In this document: positions 18,061-26,413 of the stretch, in pieces
Position numbering within the stretch: position 1 is the stretch's first letter
Layout of the letters: each line of letters opens with the position of its first letter
Assembly: GCA_038210275.1 (NCBI GenBank)
Contig: JBBQWV010000015.1
Location: 23,561-87,560 of the forward strand
Source of the DNA: PALSA-1296 sp038210275
GTDB lineage: Bacteria; Bacteroidota; Ignavibacteria; Palsa-1295
Length of the DNA: 64,000 nt
Reading direction: 5' to 3'
Translations under genes and position numbers: made by a program
The notes under the pieces: generated by a model
Told to the model about the DNA's origin: nothing
Seen by the model: the letters and a program-made list of their open reading frames with translations, nothing else
The model's database searches: none

Positions 18061-18283
18061 TATCATCATATAAATCTTCTCTTCTCATCGAAAATCCTTC
18101 AGGCCAACCGCCTAAAGAATCGACAGGAAAATTATCAAATCTGCCCTTTTTGGCTTTCTTTTCTTCTTTTTTTTCATCCAAAAGAAAGGTGGTATGGTAT
18201 ATCCCTGGAAGAATATCCTCTGGTACCTGCCCGAAAATGTTATGGCTAACATCCACTTGAATATCTGTTTCGATGGTTCTCAT
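18050..18283 (-). CDS. Probable antitoxin partner of the PIN toxin
   Basis: 77 residues from the ATG giving MRTIETDIQVDVSHNIFGQ; the longer frame runs into the nadA coding region and is unlikely. The N-terminus resembles a short beta-strand/helix that could dimerise; the C-terminal half is highly charged (DEKKEEKKAKKGRF) and ends FSMRREDLYDDNGR, like the toxin-wrapping tails of small antitoxins. Its stop lies inside the toxin start region (18052-18050). I do not recognise the DNA-binding family; the assignment rests on size, charge and gene order. Confidence 0.65.
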   Translation of the reverse strand: MRTIETDIQVDVSHNIFGQVPEDILPGIYHTTFLLDEKKEEKKAKKGRFDNFPVDSLGGWPEGFSMRREDLYDDNGR

Positions 18284-18321
18284 ATCTATTTTAACGGAGA
18301 AGGGGCGGGGGATGTTCCATT

Positions 18322-19470
18322 TCAGACAGCCTTCTTCGTTACTTCTAACATCCGCTCCAATGCAACTCTCGCCCATTTCTTATCGGAGTCTTCGACCATG
18401 ATCTGATTTTTTACAATGCCTTTATCTATGTCTTCTAAAATCCCGAGCAATGCTTCAGGAGAAATGCGATACATCGTTGCGCATTCACAGGCATAGGGAG
18501 CAAGTGTAGTAATGAATTTATCAGGATTTTCTTTTTTCAGGCGATTAACAAGATGGTGCTCGGTACCAATTGCCCAACTCGTTCCGGAAGCTGCATCTTC
18601 TATCGTTTTGCAAATGAAAGAGGTCGAGCCGACAAGATCGGCTTTCTTCACAACGTCGAAGGAGCATTCGGGATGAACAATGACGGTGATGCCAGGATAT
18701 AAAGCTCGCATAATATCCGAATGAGATGGCTGAAAATGCTGATGGACGGAACAATGTCCGCGCCAAAGAATTATTTTAGCTTTTGCGATCTGTTCTTTTG
18801 TTAAGCCACCAAGTCCACCCTGTGATTGGTCGAAGAGAACGATCTCATCAAGTGGAATGCCCATCTGATAGAATGCGGTGTTTCTGCCGAGATGCTGATC
18901 CGGAAAGAAGAATATTTTTTCGAAGCCTTGGGCGAAAGCCCACTCGTATAAAAATTTATTATTCGAACTTGTCGAAACTGCTCCGCCATGCTCGCCGCAG
19001 AATGCTTTGATCGCGGCGCTGGAATTCATATAGGTGATGGGGCAGATCTTCTTTGTATCGGTTACTTCACTGAGAGCATCCCATGCATCAAGCACTTGCT
19101 CAGTTCGCGCCATATCGCTCATGGAACAGCCTGCTTTGAGGTCAGGCAAAATTACTTTCTGCTTATCGCCGCTCAGCACATCGGCAGTTTCTGCCATAAA
19201 ATGTACTCCGCAGAAGATGATGAATTCCCTGTCAGATAAATTTGCAGCATATCGCGCAAGTTCAAATGAATCACCCGTTTTATCAGCGAATTGAATAATA
19301 TCATCTCGCTGATAATGGTGACCGAGGATGACAACTTTATCGTAAAGCTTTGCTTTGAGCGCATGAATCCGCGAAACCACTTCCTGGGAAGTTGTTTCCG
19401 AAGAAAGGAAATCTTCGACGGTGGCGTCGGAGAGAGCGGGTTTAATAACAGGTAGTTCTAATGTATTCAT
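18322..19470 (-). CDS. nadA: Quinolinate synthase
   Basis: 382 residues. It condenses iminoaspartate with dihydroxyacetone phosphate to quinolinate in NAD synthesis, using a [4Fe-4S] cluster. Visible: ILGHHYQRDDIIQFADKTGD, the three cluster cysteine regions (FCGVHFMAET, HPECSFDVV, YACECATMYRIS), SMSDMA and PDQHLGRNTA. nadB and nadC are not adjacent. An inverted-repeat element sits immediately upstream (19479-19531). The antitoxin gene begins 39 bases after the stop. Confidence 0.96.
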   Translation of the reverse strand: MNTLELPVIKPALSDATVEDFLSSETTSQEVVSRIHALKAKLYDKVVILGHHYQRDDIIQFADKTGDSFELARYAANLSDREFIIFCGVHFMAETADVLSGDKQKVILPDLKAGCSMSDMARTEQVLDAWDALSEVTDTKKICPITYMNSSAAIKAFCGEHGGAVSTSSNNKFLYEWAFAQGFEKIFFFPDQHLGRNTAFYQMGIPLDEIVLFDQSQGGLGGLTKEQIAKAKIILWRGHCSVHQHFQPSHSDIMRALYPGITVIVHPECSFDVVKKADLVGSTSFICKTIEDAASGTSWAIGTEHHLVNRLKKENPDKFITTLAPYACECATMYRISPEALLGILEDIDKGIVKNQIMVEDSDKKWARVALERMLEVTKKAV

Positions 19471-19478
19471 TCTCTATT

Positions 19479-19531
19479 AGTGGGACGGACTTTAGTCCGT
19501 CATTAAAGAACGGACTAAAGTCCGTTCCACT
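19479..19531. repeat. Inverted-repeat element, GGACTTTAGTCC family, copy 1
   Basis: agtgggacggactttagtcc and its near-complement ggactaaagtccgttccact frame a short spacer, giving a long cruciform or hairpin; each arm is itself a hairpin around ggactttagtcc. It lies 8 bases upstream of nadA. Copies of the same family are at 46615-46676 and 59211-59238. Confidence 0.85.
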
Positions 19532-19542
19532 ATTTTTACAAC

Positions 19543-20541
19543 TTAAATTTCAAAGGGCAGCTTGACTAACTTCGCCGCAATTTTATCTTCTCTAACTTGT
19601 GCTGACATTTCAGGAATTGCAAAAGCTGTTTTAATAAAGGCTAATCCGATCTGCTTATTAAGCAATGGAGAAAAAGCTATACTTGTGATTTCACCGATCG
19701 CTTCGTTATCAGTATTAGTAATTGGAATTGGTAAAGAATCCAATCCTATTTTCCCATCAATTTCAATACCCATCAAATGCCTTTGCACTTTATCATATGT
19801 ATCGAGCCTTGCAATTACTTCCTGTCCGATGTAGCAACCTTTCGTCCAACTGACTGCTTGCACAAGTGTTGTTTCAAGCGGATTATGCTTTTCATTCAAT
19901 TCATTCGGAGCAAGCGGAATACCGGCTTCGATTCGCAGAAGATTATACGTGTCATCACTGATGACTGTTCCGCCGGAATTTACTATTTCGCTCTCTAAAT
20001 ATTTCCAAACCTTTTCAGAACTCGGTTTCTCAGTAAAGATAGCCCAACCACTTTCGATGATGCGATGTGTTTTCTGGAGAATGGCTTTTTCGCCGACGAT
20101 TTCTATTTCAATAAAATTAAAATTCTCAAGACTTATAAGACTCGTCTCAGTTAATTGCTGCAAGAAACTCAGTGCTTGGGGACCGAAGATCAAAAAGTGC
20201 GACATCTCATCTGATCTTTTCTCGAACTTCGCATCTTCCATGATAACGAATTTATCCAGCCACTGAATAACGTGTTCTTCTCTGCCTCCACTTGTGATAA
20301 GCAACGCATCTTTTCCCTGAGAAAGAACGGTAAGCAGATCTATTATTCGTCCTTTCTCATTTGTCAGCACTGTCTGAGCACCTGCTCCCGGTTTGCCGAT
20401 AAGTGGGAGAAGATCATTCGTGGACATCCTATGCAACAGGTCAATAGCATCCGGACCGATGGCGGCAACTCTGCCAAAACGATTCGATGCATCGAAAAGA
20501 GCAAGTGATTTATGAGCCTTCTGGTATTCTTCTGTATTCAT
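19543..20541 (-). CDS. ygfZ: YgfZ/GcvT-domain folate-binding protein
   Basis: 332 residues. YgfZ (IBA57 family) is a folate-dependent protein needed for Fe-S enzymes such as MiaB. The signature KGCYIGQEV (about 236-244) is present, preceded by LRIEAGIPL and N-terminal LLHRMSTNDLL typical of the aminomethyltransferase fold. nadA, an Fe-S enzyme, lies downstream on the same strand with the repeat element between; co-transcription is possible. Confidence 0.93.
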   Translation of the reverse strand: MNTEEYQKAHKSLALFDASNRFGRVAAIGPDAIDLLHRMSTNDLLPLIGKPGAGAQTVLTNEKGRIIDLLTVLSQGKDALLITSGGREEHVIQWLDKFVIMEDAKFEKRSDEMSHFLIFGPQALSFLQQLTETSLISLENFNFIEIEIVGEKAILQKTHRIIESGWAIFTEKPSSEKVWKYLESEIVNSGGTVISDDTYNLLRIEAGIPLAPNELNEKHNPLETTLVQAVSWTKGCYIGQEVIARLDTYDKVQRHLMGIEIDGKIGLDSLPIPITNTDNEAIGEITSIAFSPLLNKQIGLAFIKTAFAIPEMSAQVREDKIAAKLVKLPFEI

Positions 20542-20599
20542 TAATTAGGAAAACGAAATATGAAACGGATGAATTCAAATCCAAATTCAAGAATCGTTG

Positions 20600-20607
20600 T
20601 ATATTTG
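20600..20607 (+). promoter_or_regulatory. -7 box TATATTTG
   Basis: Matches TAnnTTTG. It lies 31 bases before the ATG at 20639 and supports that start over an upstream in-frame codon at 20597, which would lie at or before the transcription start. Confidence 0.55.
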
Positions 20608-20638
20608 TACTTCACTTTCATCATTATCCACAAATACT

Positions 20639-20938
20639 ATGACAAAACGCGGACCAATTTCAATCTTTTTTCTCACGATCATTACTTTTGGAATATATCT
20701 AATCGTATGGAGAATTAAGACGAAGAGAGAAATGAACATGCTTGGTTGTACCATTCCTACTTCATGGCTTATGATCGTTCCGATCGCCAACATTTGGTGG
20801 CTTTGGGAATACTCTGCCGGCGTAGAGAAAGTTACGAAAGGTGCATACTCACAAGCAGTTGCATTTCTTCTCTTATTTATAATTCCTGTGATTGGTGATT
20901 CCATTATGCAGGATGCATTCAATAAAGTAATCTGGTAA
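20639..20938 (+). CDS. DUF4234-like small membrane protein
   Basis: 99 residues from MTKRGPISIFFLTIITFGIY. Three hydrophobic segments: ISIFFLTIITFGIYLIVW, SWLMIVPIANIWWLW and AVAFLLLFIIPVIGDSI. The ITFGIY.VW opening and the WLWEYSAGVEKVT block are characteristic of DUF4234. Function unknown; inner-membrane location. Monocistronic, with its own -7 box and terminator. Confidence 0.75.
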   Translation: MTKRGPISIFFLTIITFGIYLIVWRIKTKREMNMLGCTIPTSWLMIVPIANIWWLWEYSAGVEKVTKGAYSQAVAFLLLFIIPVIGDSIMQDAFNKVIW

Positions 20939-20977
20939 GTGAAGTCGCACCTGCATAAACTTTATTGTTTTTTTGGT

Positions 20978-21012
20978 AAACCCGTCTCAATAATTGGGCG
21001 GGTTTATTTTTT
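20978..21012 (+). terminator. Intrinsic terminator after the DUF4234 gene
   Basis: aaacccg (20978-20984) pairs with cgggttt (20999-21005), followed by attttttt on the plus strand. Confidence 0.8.
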
Positions 21013-21093
21013 GTCGAATCCCAAAAAGTAATATCATCTGAACGAGAGGATTATTCTCCGCTGTTCCTATCCCTTTCACAGCCGTCGGCATTA

Positions 21094-22584
21094 TTGAATA
21101 GGCATATCATAAAACGGGTTTTGCTTTTCGTTGGTTTGTTCGTATGTGCAGTTCTTATCTATAGGAACGGTCTGCACATTCCGTACTATGCCGACGATTA
21201 CCAACGGGTTTTTACGAACCCTGGCGAGGCATTAAGTCAAAGCTTTTCCGAAGCAAACTTCTATGATCATTCCTACCGCCCACTTGAGACTGCTGTACTT
21301 GCTTTCGTCCAGATAAATTGGGACTGGGATACGCTTCCATTCCGATTAATAAATATCCTGCTTCATGCAGCAGGAGCTCTTCTCGTTTTTCATGCTCTCA
21401 GGTTCTGGAAAATAAATATATGGTGTGCTTATGGCGCGGCGCTCTTCGTCATTGTCTCGCAGCTGAGCGCTGCCGCAGTTCTTGGGAATGATACCCAATC
21501 CCAGATCACCGGCTCGCTATTCTCGGCGCTGTCACTTTGGCTTTTATATAGATATAAAGTGCAAAGTAAAAATACGTATTGGCGCTACGCATTAAGTGTA
21601 CTGGTTTTTTTTCTTGCTCTGATCTCGAAAGAAACGAGCAGCGGACTTTCTTTAGCTATTGCTTTTTTGGCTTTCGCAATACAGCCAAAGCAGAATTTTT
21701 CTTTACGGTTAAAACGTGCCTCACTCATAGTTTTGCCTTACGCACTTTGTGGTATTGTGTATTGGATACTCCGAATGAATGCAGGTTCCGCTTCTCCATC
21801 CTTCGGAGATGAACATCTTTCTTTACGGTTAGGAATGAATATCCCGATGAATATTGGACTATTTTTCTTTCAATCCATCCTTCCTGTTTCGAGCATGACT
21901 CTTATGAAAGCGTTGCATTACAAAGAATGGCTCATGCTCACCGGCATACTTTTTTTTACTGCAATATTCATCGCAGTTATCGGATACGGCATTAGGAAGT
22001 CATCACATAAGTCACTTGTGAAAGGTCTTTGTATTATTATAATATGCAGTTGGATTCCGGCGATCCTTCTCAACCATATCGGCGAGCTTTATGCGTATAA
22101 CTCCATTTTCTACATCGCTGTGATCTTTGCCATAGGCGCAGAATATTATATTAAAATGTTTGTCCTGCGGAGCAAACAAATATTCGTAGCAGCTATTCTG
22201 CTATTGATCGCCGTAGGAATCTCGAATTCAATTGGCGTGAATGAAAAAGCTTCTTCGATGAAGATACAAGGCGACCGTGCGGCAATATTCTTACCTCAGA
22301 TCATTTCGTTTGCAAAAAAAATGCCGTCGCACCAGTGGATGTATCTCGTAAGTCCTAAGGATACTTCATTCGAATATTCTATGTTTGCAATTCATGGCTT
22401 CCGTGTTTCGGGTCTGTCTGATAGTCTTGTCCGCTTTTTTTCTGAACGCCCCGATGTCCGAGTATATCCGGGAGATAGTTCAGAATGTGCTCAGGTCGCA
22501 AAGCAATTTTCAGGAGTCGCATTCACCTACGACCCTTTGACCCTCCATATCTATCCGATGAGATCAAACTTTACCGGCAGGTAA
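21094..22584 (+). CDS. Polytopic GT-C-like membrane protein (TMTC-type motifs)
   Basis: 496 residues, about eleven transmembrane segments. The start is a TTG; there is no ATG in frame before residue 228, so TTG or a nearby GTG must be used. After TM1, a periplasmic loop holds YYADDYQRVF with the Asp-Asp pair expected of polyprenyl-phosphate-using GT-C enzymes, and SYRPLETAVLAF matches the YRPL motif of TMTC-like O-mannosyltransferases; LALISKETS matches the conserved SKE. The C-terminal 120 residues are periplasmic. Probably a protein or lipid glycosyltransferase; acceptor unknown. Confidence 0.7.
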   Translation: MNRHIIKRVLLFVGLFVCAVLIYRNGLHIPYYADDYQRVFTNPGEALSQSFSEANFYDHSYRPLETAVLAFVQINWDWDTLPFRLINILLHAAGALLVFHALRFWKINIWCAYGAALFVIVSQLSAAAVLGNDTQSQITGSLFSALSLWLLYRYKVQSKNTYWRYALSVLVFFLALISKETSSGLSLAIAFLAFAIQPKQNFSLRLKRASLIVLPYALCGIVYWILRMNAGSASPSFGDEHLSLRLGMNIPMNIGLFFFQSILPVSSMTLMKALHYKEWLMLTGILFFTAIFIAVIGYGIRKSSHKSLVKGLCIIIICSWIPAILLNHIGELYAYNSIFYIAVIFAIGAEYYIKMFVLRSKQIFVAAILLLIAVGISNSIGVNEKASSMKIQGDRAAIFLPQIISFAKKMPSHQWMYLVSPKDTSFEYSMFAIHGFRVSGLSDSLVRFFSERPDVRVYPGDSSECAQVAKQFSGVAFTYDPLTLHIYPMRSNFTGR

Positions 22585-22686
22585 TAAAAATATTAATTTC
22601 AAAATGCTCCGGTAATTCTTTTCGTATATTAATATCCTATTTTATAGGCACCTATTTAATTATTTAACATCTTTAAAAATATACAT

Positions 22687-23460
22687 ATGCCAACAATGAC
22701 ATCCTATGCTCCCGGCAATTTTTGCTGGTTCGAGCTTGCAACAAATGATCAGAATGCAGCAAAAGCATTCTATTCAAAAATCTTCGGTTGGGGAATGACA
22801 GACTCTCCAGTCAGTCCTGAAATGCTCTATACCACGCTTGATATTGGTGGAAAGAGTCTCGGAGCACTTTATGGAATGGATGCAGCCGATCTTGGACGCG
22901 GCATACCGCCACATTGGAATTTATACGTCGCCGTCGCAAGTGTTGATGAAACTACAAAGAAAGCAGTGTCCTTGGGAGGAAAGATTATTGCCGGACCGTT
23001 TGATGTAATGGAGCATGGAAGAATGTCTGCCATTCAAGATCCGACTGGTGCTATCTTTGCACTTTGGCAAGCAAATACACATAATGGGGCTCAGCTTTTT
23101 AGTGAGGTAGGTTCTTTCTGCTGGTTTGATCTGAATACGACAGACCTTGATGTAGCAAAAACTTTTTATACAAGTTTGTTCGGATGGAGTACAGGTGGAG
23201 ATGCGCGATACACCGAATGGAAAAACGGCGATCAGAGCATTGGCGGAATGATGAAAATTCTTCCTGAGTGGGGACCTGTGCCTCCGCATTGGCTCAATTA
23301 TATTCTTGTCACTGATTGCGATGCAACTCTGACGAAAATAAAAGAACATGGCGGATCAGCCAAGATGGAGCCGATGGATATAGAGGGCGTGGGACGATTT
23401 GCCGTCGTCGCCGATCCTCAAAACGCAGTCTTTGCGATCTTTCAGTCTAAATCAAAATAG
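22687..23460 (+). CDS. VOC family protein with two glyoxalase-like domains
   Basis: 257 residues in two homologous halves: GNFCWFELATNDQNAAKAFYSKIFGW and GSFCWFDLNTTDLDVAKTFYTSLFGW each open a vicinal-oxygen-chelate domain, and DPTGAIFALWQ and DPQNAVFAIFQ close them. The conserved blocks PPHWNLYVAV and PPHWLNYILV mark the middle. Such tandem proteins are usually annotated glyoxalase/dioxygenase-like, but substrates are unknown. Cytosolic; monocistronic with a terminator downstream. Confidence 0.88.
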   Translation: MPTMTSYAPGNFCWFELATNDQNAAKAFYSKIFGWGMTDSPVSPEMLYTTLDIGGKSLGALYGMDAADLGRGIPPHWNLYVAVASVDETTKKAVSLGGKIIAGPFDVMEHGRMSAIQDPTGAIFALWQANTHNGAQLFSEVGSFCWFDLNTTDLDVAKTFYTSLFGWSTGGDARYTEWKNGDQSIGGMMKILPEWGPVPPHWLNYILVTDCDATLTKIKEHGGSAKMEPMDIEGVGRFAVVADPQNAVFAIFQSKSK

Positions 23461-23476
23461 AGTTAAAAATTAAAAT

Positions 23477-23517
23477 AAAGCCCGTGTTAATCAAAAAGAT
23501 TTGCACGGGTTTTTCTT
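23477..23517 (+). terminator. Intrinsic terminator after the VOC gene
   Basis: cccgtg (23481-23486) pairs with cacggg (23504-23509), extended by G-U pairs, followed by a T-rich tract (gtttttctttt). Confidence 0.8.
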
Positions 23518-23578
23518 TTCCTTTTTTCAATTTTTAATTCTCAATCTTCAATTTCATGTAACCCCTCCAAAAATGTCT

Positions 23579-23586
23579 TAATTTTG
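23579..23586 (+). promoter_or_regulatory. -7 box TAATTTTG upstream of the Yip1-like gene
   Basis: Matches TAnnTTTG; the leader would be about 43 bases and includes a strong aaggagga at 23621-23628, eight bases before the ATG, one of the few clear Shine-Dalgarno sequences in the window. Confidence 0.5.
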
Positions 23587-23635
23587 TCCTTAGGAATTCG
23601 TCACTTTTCACACATTATTTAAGGAGGATCATTCT

Positions 23636-24253
23636 ATGAATCTCGTCGAAAGAGCAAAAAACATTATTATGACTCCGAAAACGGAGTGGGCTGTCATTGC
23701 TTCCGAAGAACCCAATGCCAATGGAATCTTCATGGGATATGCACTGCCGTTAATACTATTGAGCGCGGCGGCTGCGTTTATTGGTCATGGATTTATTTGG
23801 GGATCCCATTATGGGCTCGGCGGATTTGGTGGCTCTGCAATAAGCTGGGGCATTTATTCTGCTGTAATGGTCGTCGTCGCAGGAGTGCTCGGAGTTTGGT
23901 TGACGGCAATGATCGTGAATGCACTTGCTCCTTCTTTCGGATCGGAAAAGAATATGGGCAGAGCGATGCAGCTTGTCGTGTATTCCTATACTCCGGCTTG
24001 GATCGGTGGCTTACTGATGATCTACCCTCCATTGGGATTCATCGGTTCACTGTTCGGAATCTATGGTTTGTATCTGATATATCTTGGATTACCACATACA
24101 ATGAAGACCCCTGCCGATAAGGTCGTCACGTATATGGTTATTTCGATTGTTGCGATTGTCGTGATCTACTTCGTCGTTGCAGCAATCTTCGCCGGGATAT
24201 TCCTTAGCATATTTGGCTTAGGGCTTGCTTCAACTGTGAACTTCCGTATGTAA
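23636..24253 (+). CDS. Yip1-domain integral membrane protein
   Basis: 205 residues. It opens MNLVERAKNIIMTPKTEWAVI, the typical start of bacterial Yip1-like proteins, followed by five hydrophobic segments, including a Gly-rich TM2 region (YGLGGFGGSAISWGIY) and SYTPAWIGGLLMIYPPLG, the conserved YSYTP..W motif. Function in bacteria is unknown. An unusually good Shine-Dalgarno sequence precedes it, suggesting strong translation. Own promoter box and terminator. Confidence 0.82.
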   Translation: MNLVERAKNIIMTPKTEWAVIASEEPNANGIFMGYALPLILLSAAAAFIGHGFIWGSHYGLGGFGGSAISWGIYSAVMVVVAGVLGVWLTAMIVNALAPSFGSEKNMGRAMQLVVYSYTPAWIGGLLMIYPPLGFIGSLFGIYGLYLIYLGLPHTMKTPADKVVTYMVISIVAIVVIYFVVAAIFAGIFLSIFGLGLASTVNFRM

Positions 24254-24280
24254 GTAAGGCAATAGAAATATTCTTTAAAG

Positions 24281-24308
24281 AAAGGGCAGATTTATTCTGC
24301 CCTTTTTT
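24281..24308. terminator. Bidirectional intrinsic terminator
   Basis: agggcag and ctgccct form a stem with A-rich left and T-rich right flanks; it lies between the convergent Yip1-like and suhB genes and can serve both. Confidence 0.8.
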
Positions 24309-24328
24309 ATTGTCCAAATAATTACGAG

Positions 24329-25123
24329 TTAAACAGAATTCACAATCTCCATTATTTTCTCGTGCTGTAATGAGTTTGATGCGATAATGCCTTTGAGATA
24401 GATGGAATAATCTGTGCCGTCATATTGCGTAAGTTTTCCTCCAGCTTCTCGGAGAATAATGCTTCCTGCGGCACTATCCCAAGGCGAGAGTCCGTTTTCG
24501 AAAAATCCGTCGAATCTTCCACATGCAACATAGCAAAGATCAAGCGCAGCGCTGCCGAGTCTGCGAACGAGTAATCCGCGTTTTAAAAAAGCATTGAAGC
24601 GCTCCATTGCCTTGCCTTCATTCTTTTCAATATCATACGCGAAACCGGTTACATAAAGCGAAAGTCCGGGATCAATAATTTTCGAAACATTAATTGGTTT
24701 GTCATTCAAGAATGCACCACCGCTCTTTAGTCCTGTAAATAACTCGTCGCGGGTTGCATCATAAATTGCTCCACATTCGATCACTCCGTTTATTTCTACG
24801 CCGATCGAAATACACCAAATCGGAAGTCCGTGCGCAAAATTTATTGTGCCGTCTATGGGATCAACGATCCAACGGACTCCTGAGGAAGTCGTCGTGCTTG
24901 CTCCTTCTTCTCCGAGGTATTCATGGTCGGGATAAATCTTTGCAACTTCCGATTGAATAAATTCTTCATTGCGCTTATCAACATTCGTCACAAGATCGAA
25001 CTGATTAGTTTTTCTTTCGATATGCAATACTTTCTTTTGCTCTTCAAGTGCATAGAGTCCGGCTTCACGCGCTAAGCGTTTTGCAAGTTCAAGATACTCC
25101 GTCGTTTCGGCTTTCGGGGGCAT
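24329..25123 (-). CDS. suhB: Inositol monophosphatase family protein
   Basis: 264 residues. It hydrolyses myo-inositol-1-phosphate or related phosphates using Mg2+. Metal-binding motifs: GEEGAST (about 77), WIVDPIDGTINFAHGLP and the C-terminal SPWDSAAGSIILREAGG. It diverges from plsY with 30 bases between start codons. Among IMPases the sequence matches the SuhB-like bacterial type; a role in ribosome/RNA maturation, as in E. coli, is possible. Confidence 0.92.
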   Translation of the reverse strand: MPPKAETTEYLELAKRLAREAGLYALEEQKKVLHIERKTNQFDLVTNVDKRNEEFIQSEVAKIYPDHEYLGEEGASTTTSSGVRWIVDPIDGTINFAHGLPIWCISIGVEINGVIECGAIYDATRDELFTGLKSGGAFLNDKPINVSKIIDPGLSLYVTGFAYDIEKNEGKAMERFNAFLKRGLLVRRLGSAALDLCYVACGRFDGFFENGLSPWDSAAGSIILREAGGKLTQYDGTDYSIYLKGIIASNSLQHEKIMEIVNSV

Positions 25124-25140
25124 GGTGAATATAAATATGT

Positions 25141-25148
25141 TATCTTTG
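25141..25148 (+). promoter_or_regulatory. -7 box TATCTTTG five bases before plsY
   Basis: Matches TAnnTTTG. The spacing to the ATG (25154) puts the expected transcription start at the start codon, implying a leaderless mRNA. Confidence 0.55.
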
Positions 25149-25153
25149 AAACA

Positions 25154-25765
25154 ATGGAAACATTCCTTTTCGCTCTTGCCGGATATTTGATCGGCTCAAT
25201 TCCCGTTGCATATCTGCTTGCACGGAAGCGGCATGGCGTCGATCTCAGGCGCGAAGGCTCAGGAAATATCGGCGCTCGCAATGCCTTCGATGTCACCGGC
25301 AATAAACGTCTTGGCTTTGCAGTGCTCATTCTCGATATGCATAAAGGCATTATCCCGCTTGTCATCCTCAGTAAGCTCGGATTTTGCGAAGCGATACCTA
25401 TCGTTGTTGTTACGATCATAATTGGACACTGTTACCCCATCTGGTTGAAATTTCATGGTGGACGTGGACTCGCCACCGGTGGGGCAATCGCGTTATTAAT
25501 TTCACCCTATATTCTTCTCTGCTGGATAATACTTTATCTCGTTTCAGGATTTATAAAAAGACAAGTACATCTGCAAGCGATGATCGCGACGTTAGGATGT
25601 TTCATTTTTGAACTCGTTGCCTATGGCAGTCCATACTTTTTCCATACGAGATTTATTTGCGTTACAGACATGGTGATGCTTCATTATTCCATTTTGACAA
25701 TACTATTAATTATAATATCAAGACACGTTCAGCCTGTGAATGAGTTGATAAAAAATCATGACTGA
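25154..25765 (+). CDS. plsY: Acyl-phosphate:glycerol-3-phosphate acyltransferase
   Basis: 203 residues, five to seven transmembrane segments. It makes 1-acyl-glycerol-3-phosphate, first step of phospholipid synthesis. The three family motifs are present: GSIPVAYLLA then REGSGNIGARNAF, GHCYPIWLKFHGGRGLATGGA, and the C-terminal HYSILTILLIIISRH in place of the usual H.EN segment, where it is somewhat divergent. Overlaps the following methyltransferase by 8 bases. Confidence 0.93.
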   Translation: METFLFALAGYLIGSIPVAYLLARKRHGVDLRREGSGNIGARNAFDVTGNKRLGFAVLILDMHKGIIPLVILSKLGFCEAIPIVVVTIIIGHCYPIWLKFHGGRGLATGGAIALLISPYILLCWIILYLVSGFIKRQVHLQAMIATLGCFIFELVAYGSPYFFHTRFICVTDMVMLHYSILTILLIIISRHVQPVNELIKNHD

Positions 25766-26408
25766 AGAAAAACAACATTACGATTTCGAGCTAAATCTTG
25801 ATAATCCATCGAATGTACACGGCATCGAAATGTCGATGATCACTGATGGCACACTCATACTCGATATCGGCTGCCATACAGGAATAATGGGCGAGGCAGT
25901 AGCAAAAAGAAAACAAGCAAAAGTCATTGGTATTGATACGGATATCAATGCGCTTCGCATTGCAAAAGAGCGCCTTCAGGCTGCGCTATTAATTGACATT
26001 GAGCAAGATAATTGGTCGGAAAATCTCCTTCGCGAAGGATACCATAATTTTGACACGATACTTTTTGGAGATGTTTTGGAACATACACGTAACCCCGAAC
26101 GTATTCTTCAAGACGCAAAAGGGCTGCTCAAACCCGGTGGGCAAGTCATCGTCAGTGTACCGAATGTTGCACATTGGCGCATCAGGCTTGGCTTGCTCTT
26201 CGGTAGATTTGAATATACTGATTCGGGAATTTTGGATAGAACTCATTTGCGTTTTTTTACTCGGAAAACCGCTCATTCGTTGCTGACTGATTCTGGGTAC
26301 ATCATTGCCAGAATGGAAGTTGCCGGATACGCATTGCCGCATTGGCTTATCAAGATGCTTCCCGGACTTTTTGCCGTCCAGATCGTCATGAGCGCCAAAC
26401 CGCTTTAA
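25758..26408 (+). CDS. Class I SAM-dependent methyltransferase (Methyltransf_23 type)
   Basis: 216 residues. SAM-binding motif I is LILDIGCHTGIMGEAV (about 33-48), acidic motif II GIDTD, motif IV DTILFGDVLEHTRNP, and post-motif LLKPGGQVIVSVPNVAHWRIR. NVAHWR and HLRFFT are typical of methyltransferases linked to sugar or lipid modification. Translationally coupled to plsY (8-base overlap), which hints at an envelope lipid substrate, but this is inference. Confidence 0.85.
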   Translation: MTEEKQHYDFELNLDNPSNVHGIEMSMITDGTLILDIGCHTGIMGEAVAKRKQAKVIGIDTDINALRIAKERLQAALLIDIEQDNWSENLLREGYHNFDTILFGDVLEHTRNPERILQDAKGLLKPGGQVIVSVPNVAHWRIRLGLLFGRFEYTDSGILDRTHLRFFTRKTAHSLLTDSGYIIARMEVAGYALPHWLIKMLPGLFAVQIVMSAKPL

Positions 26409-26413
26409 TTGTT

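Noticed and set aside
18284..18376. Extended N-terminus of the antitoxin-like gene
   Set aside because: It overlaps the 3' end of nadA and reads MGESCIGADVRSNEEGCLK without antitoxin features; the internal ATG at 18283 fits the gap better.
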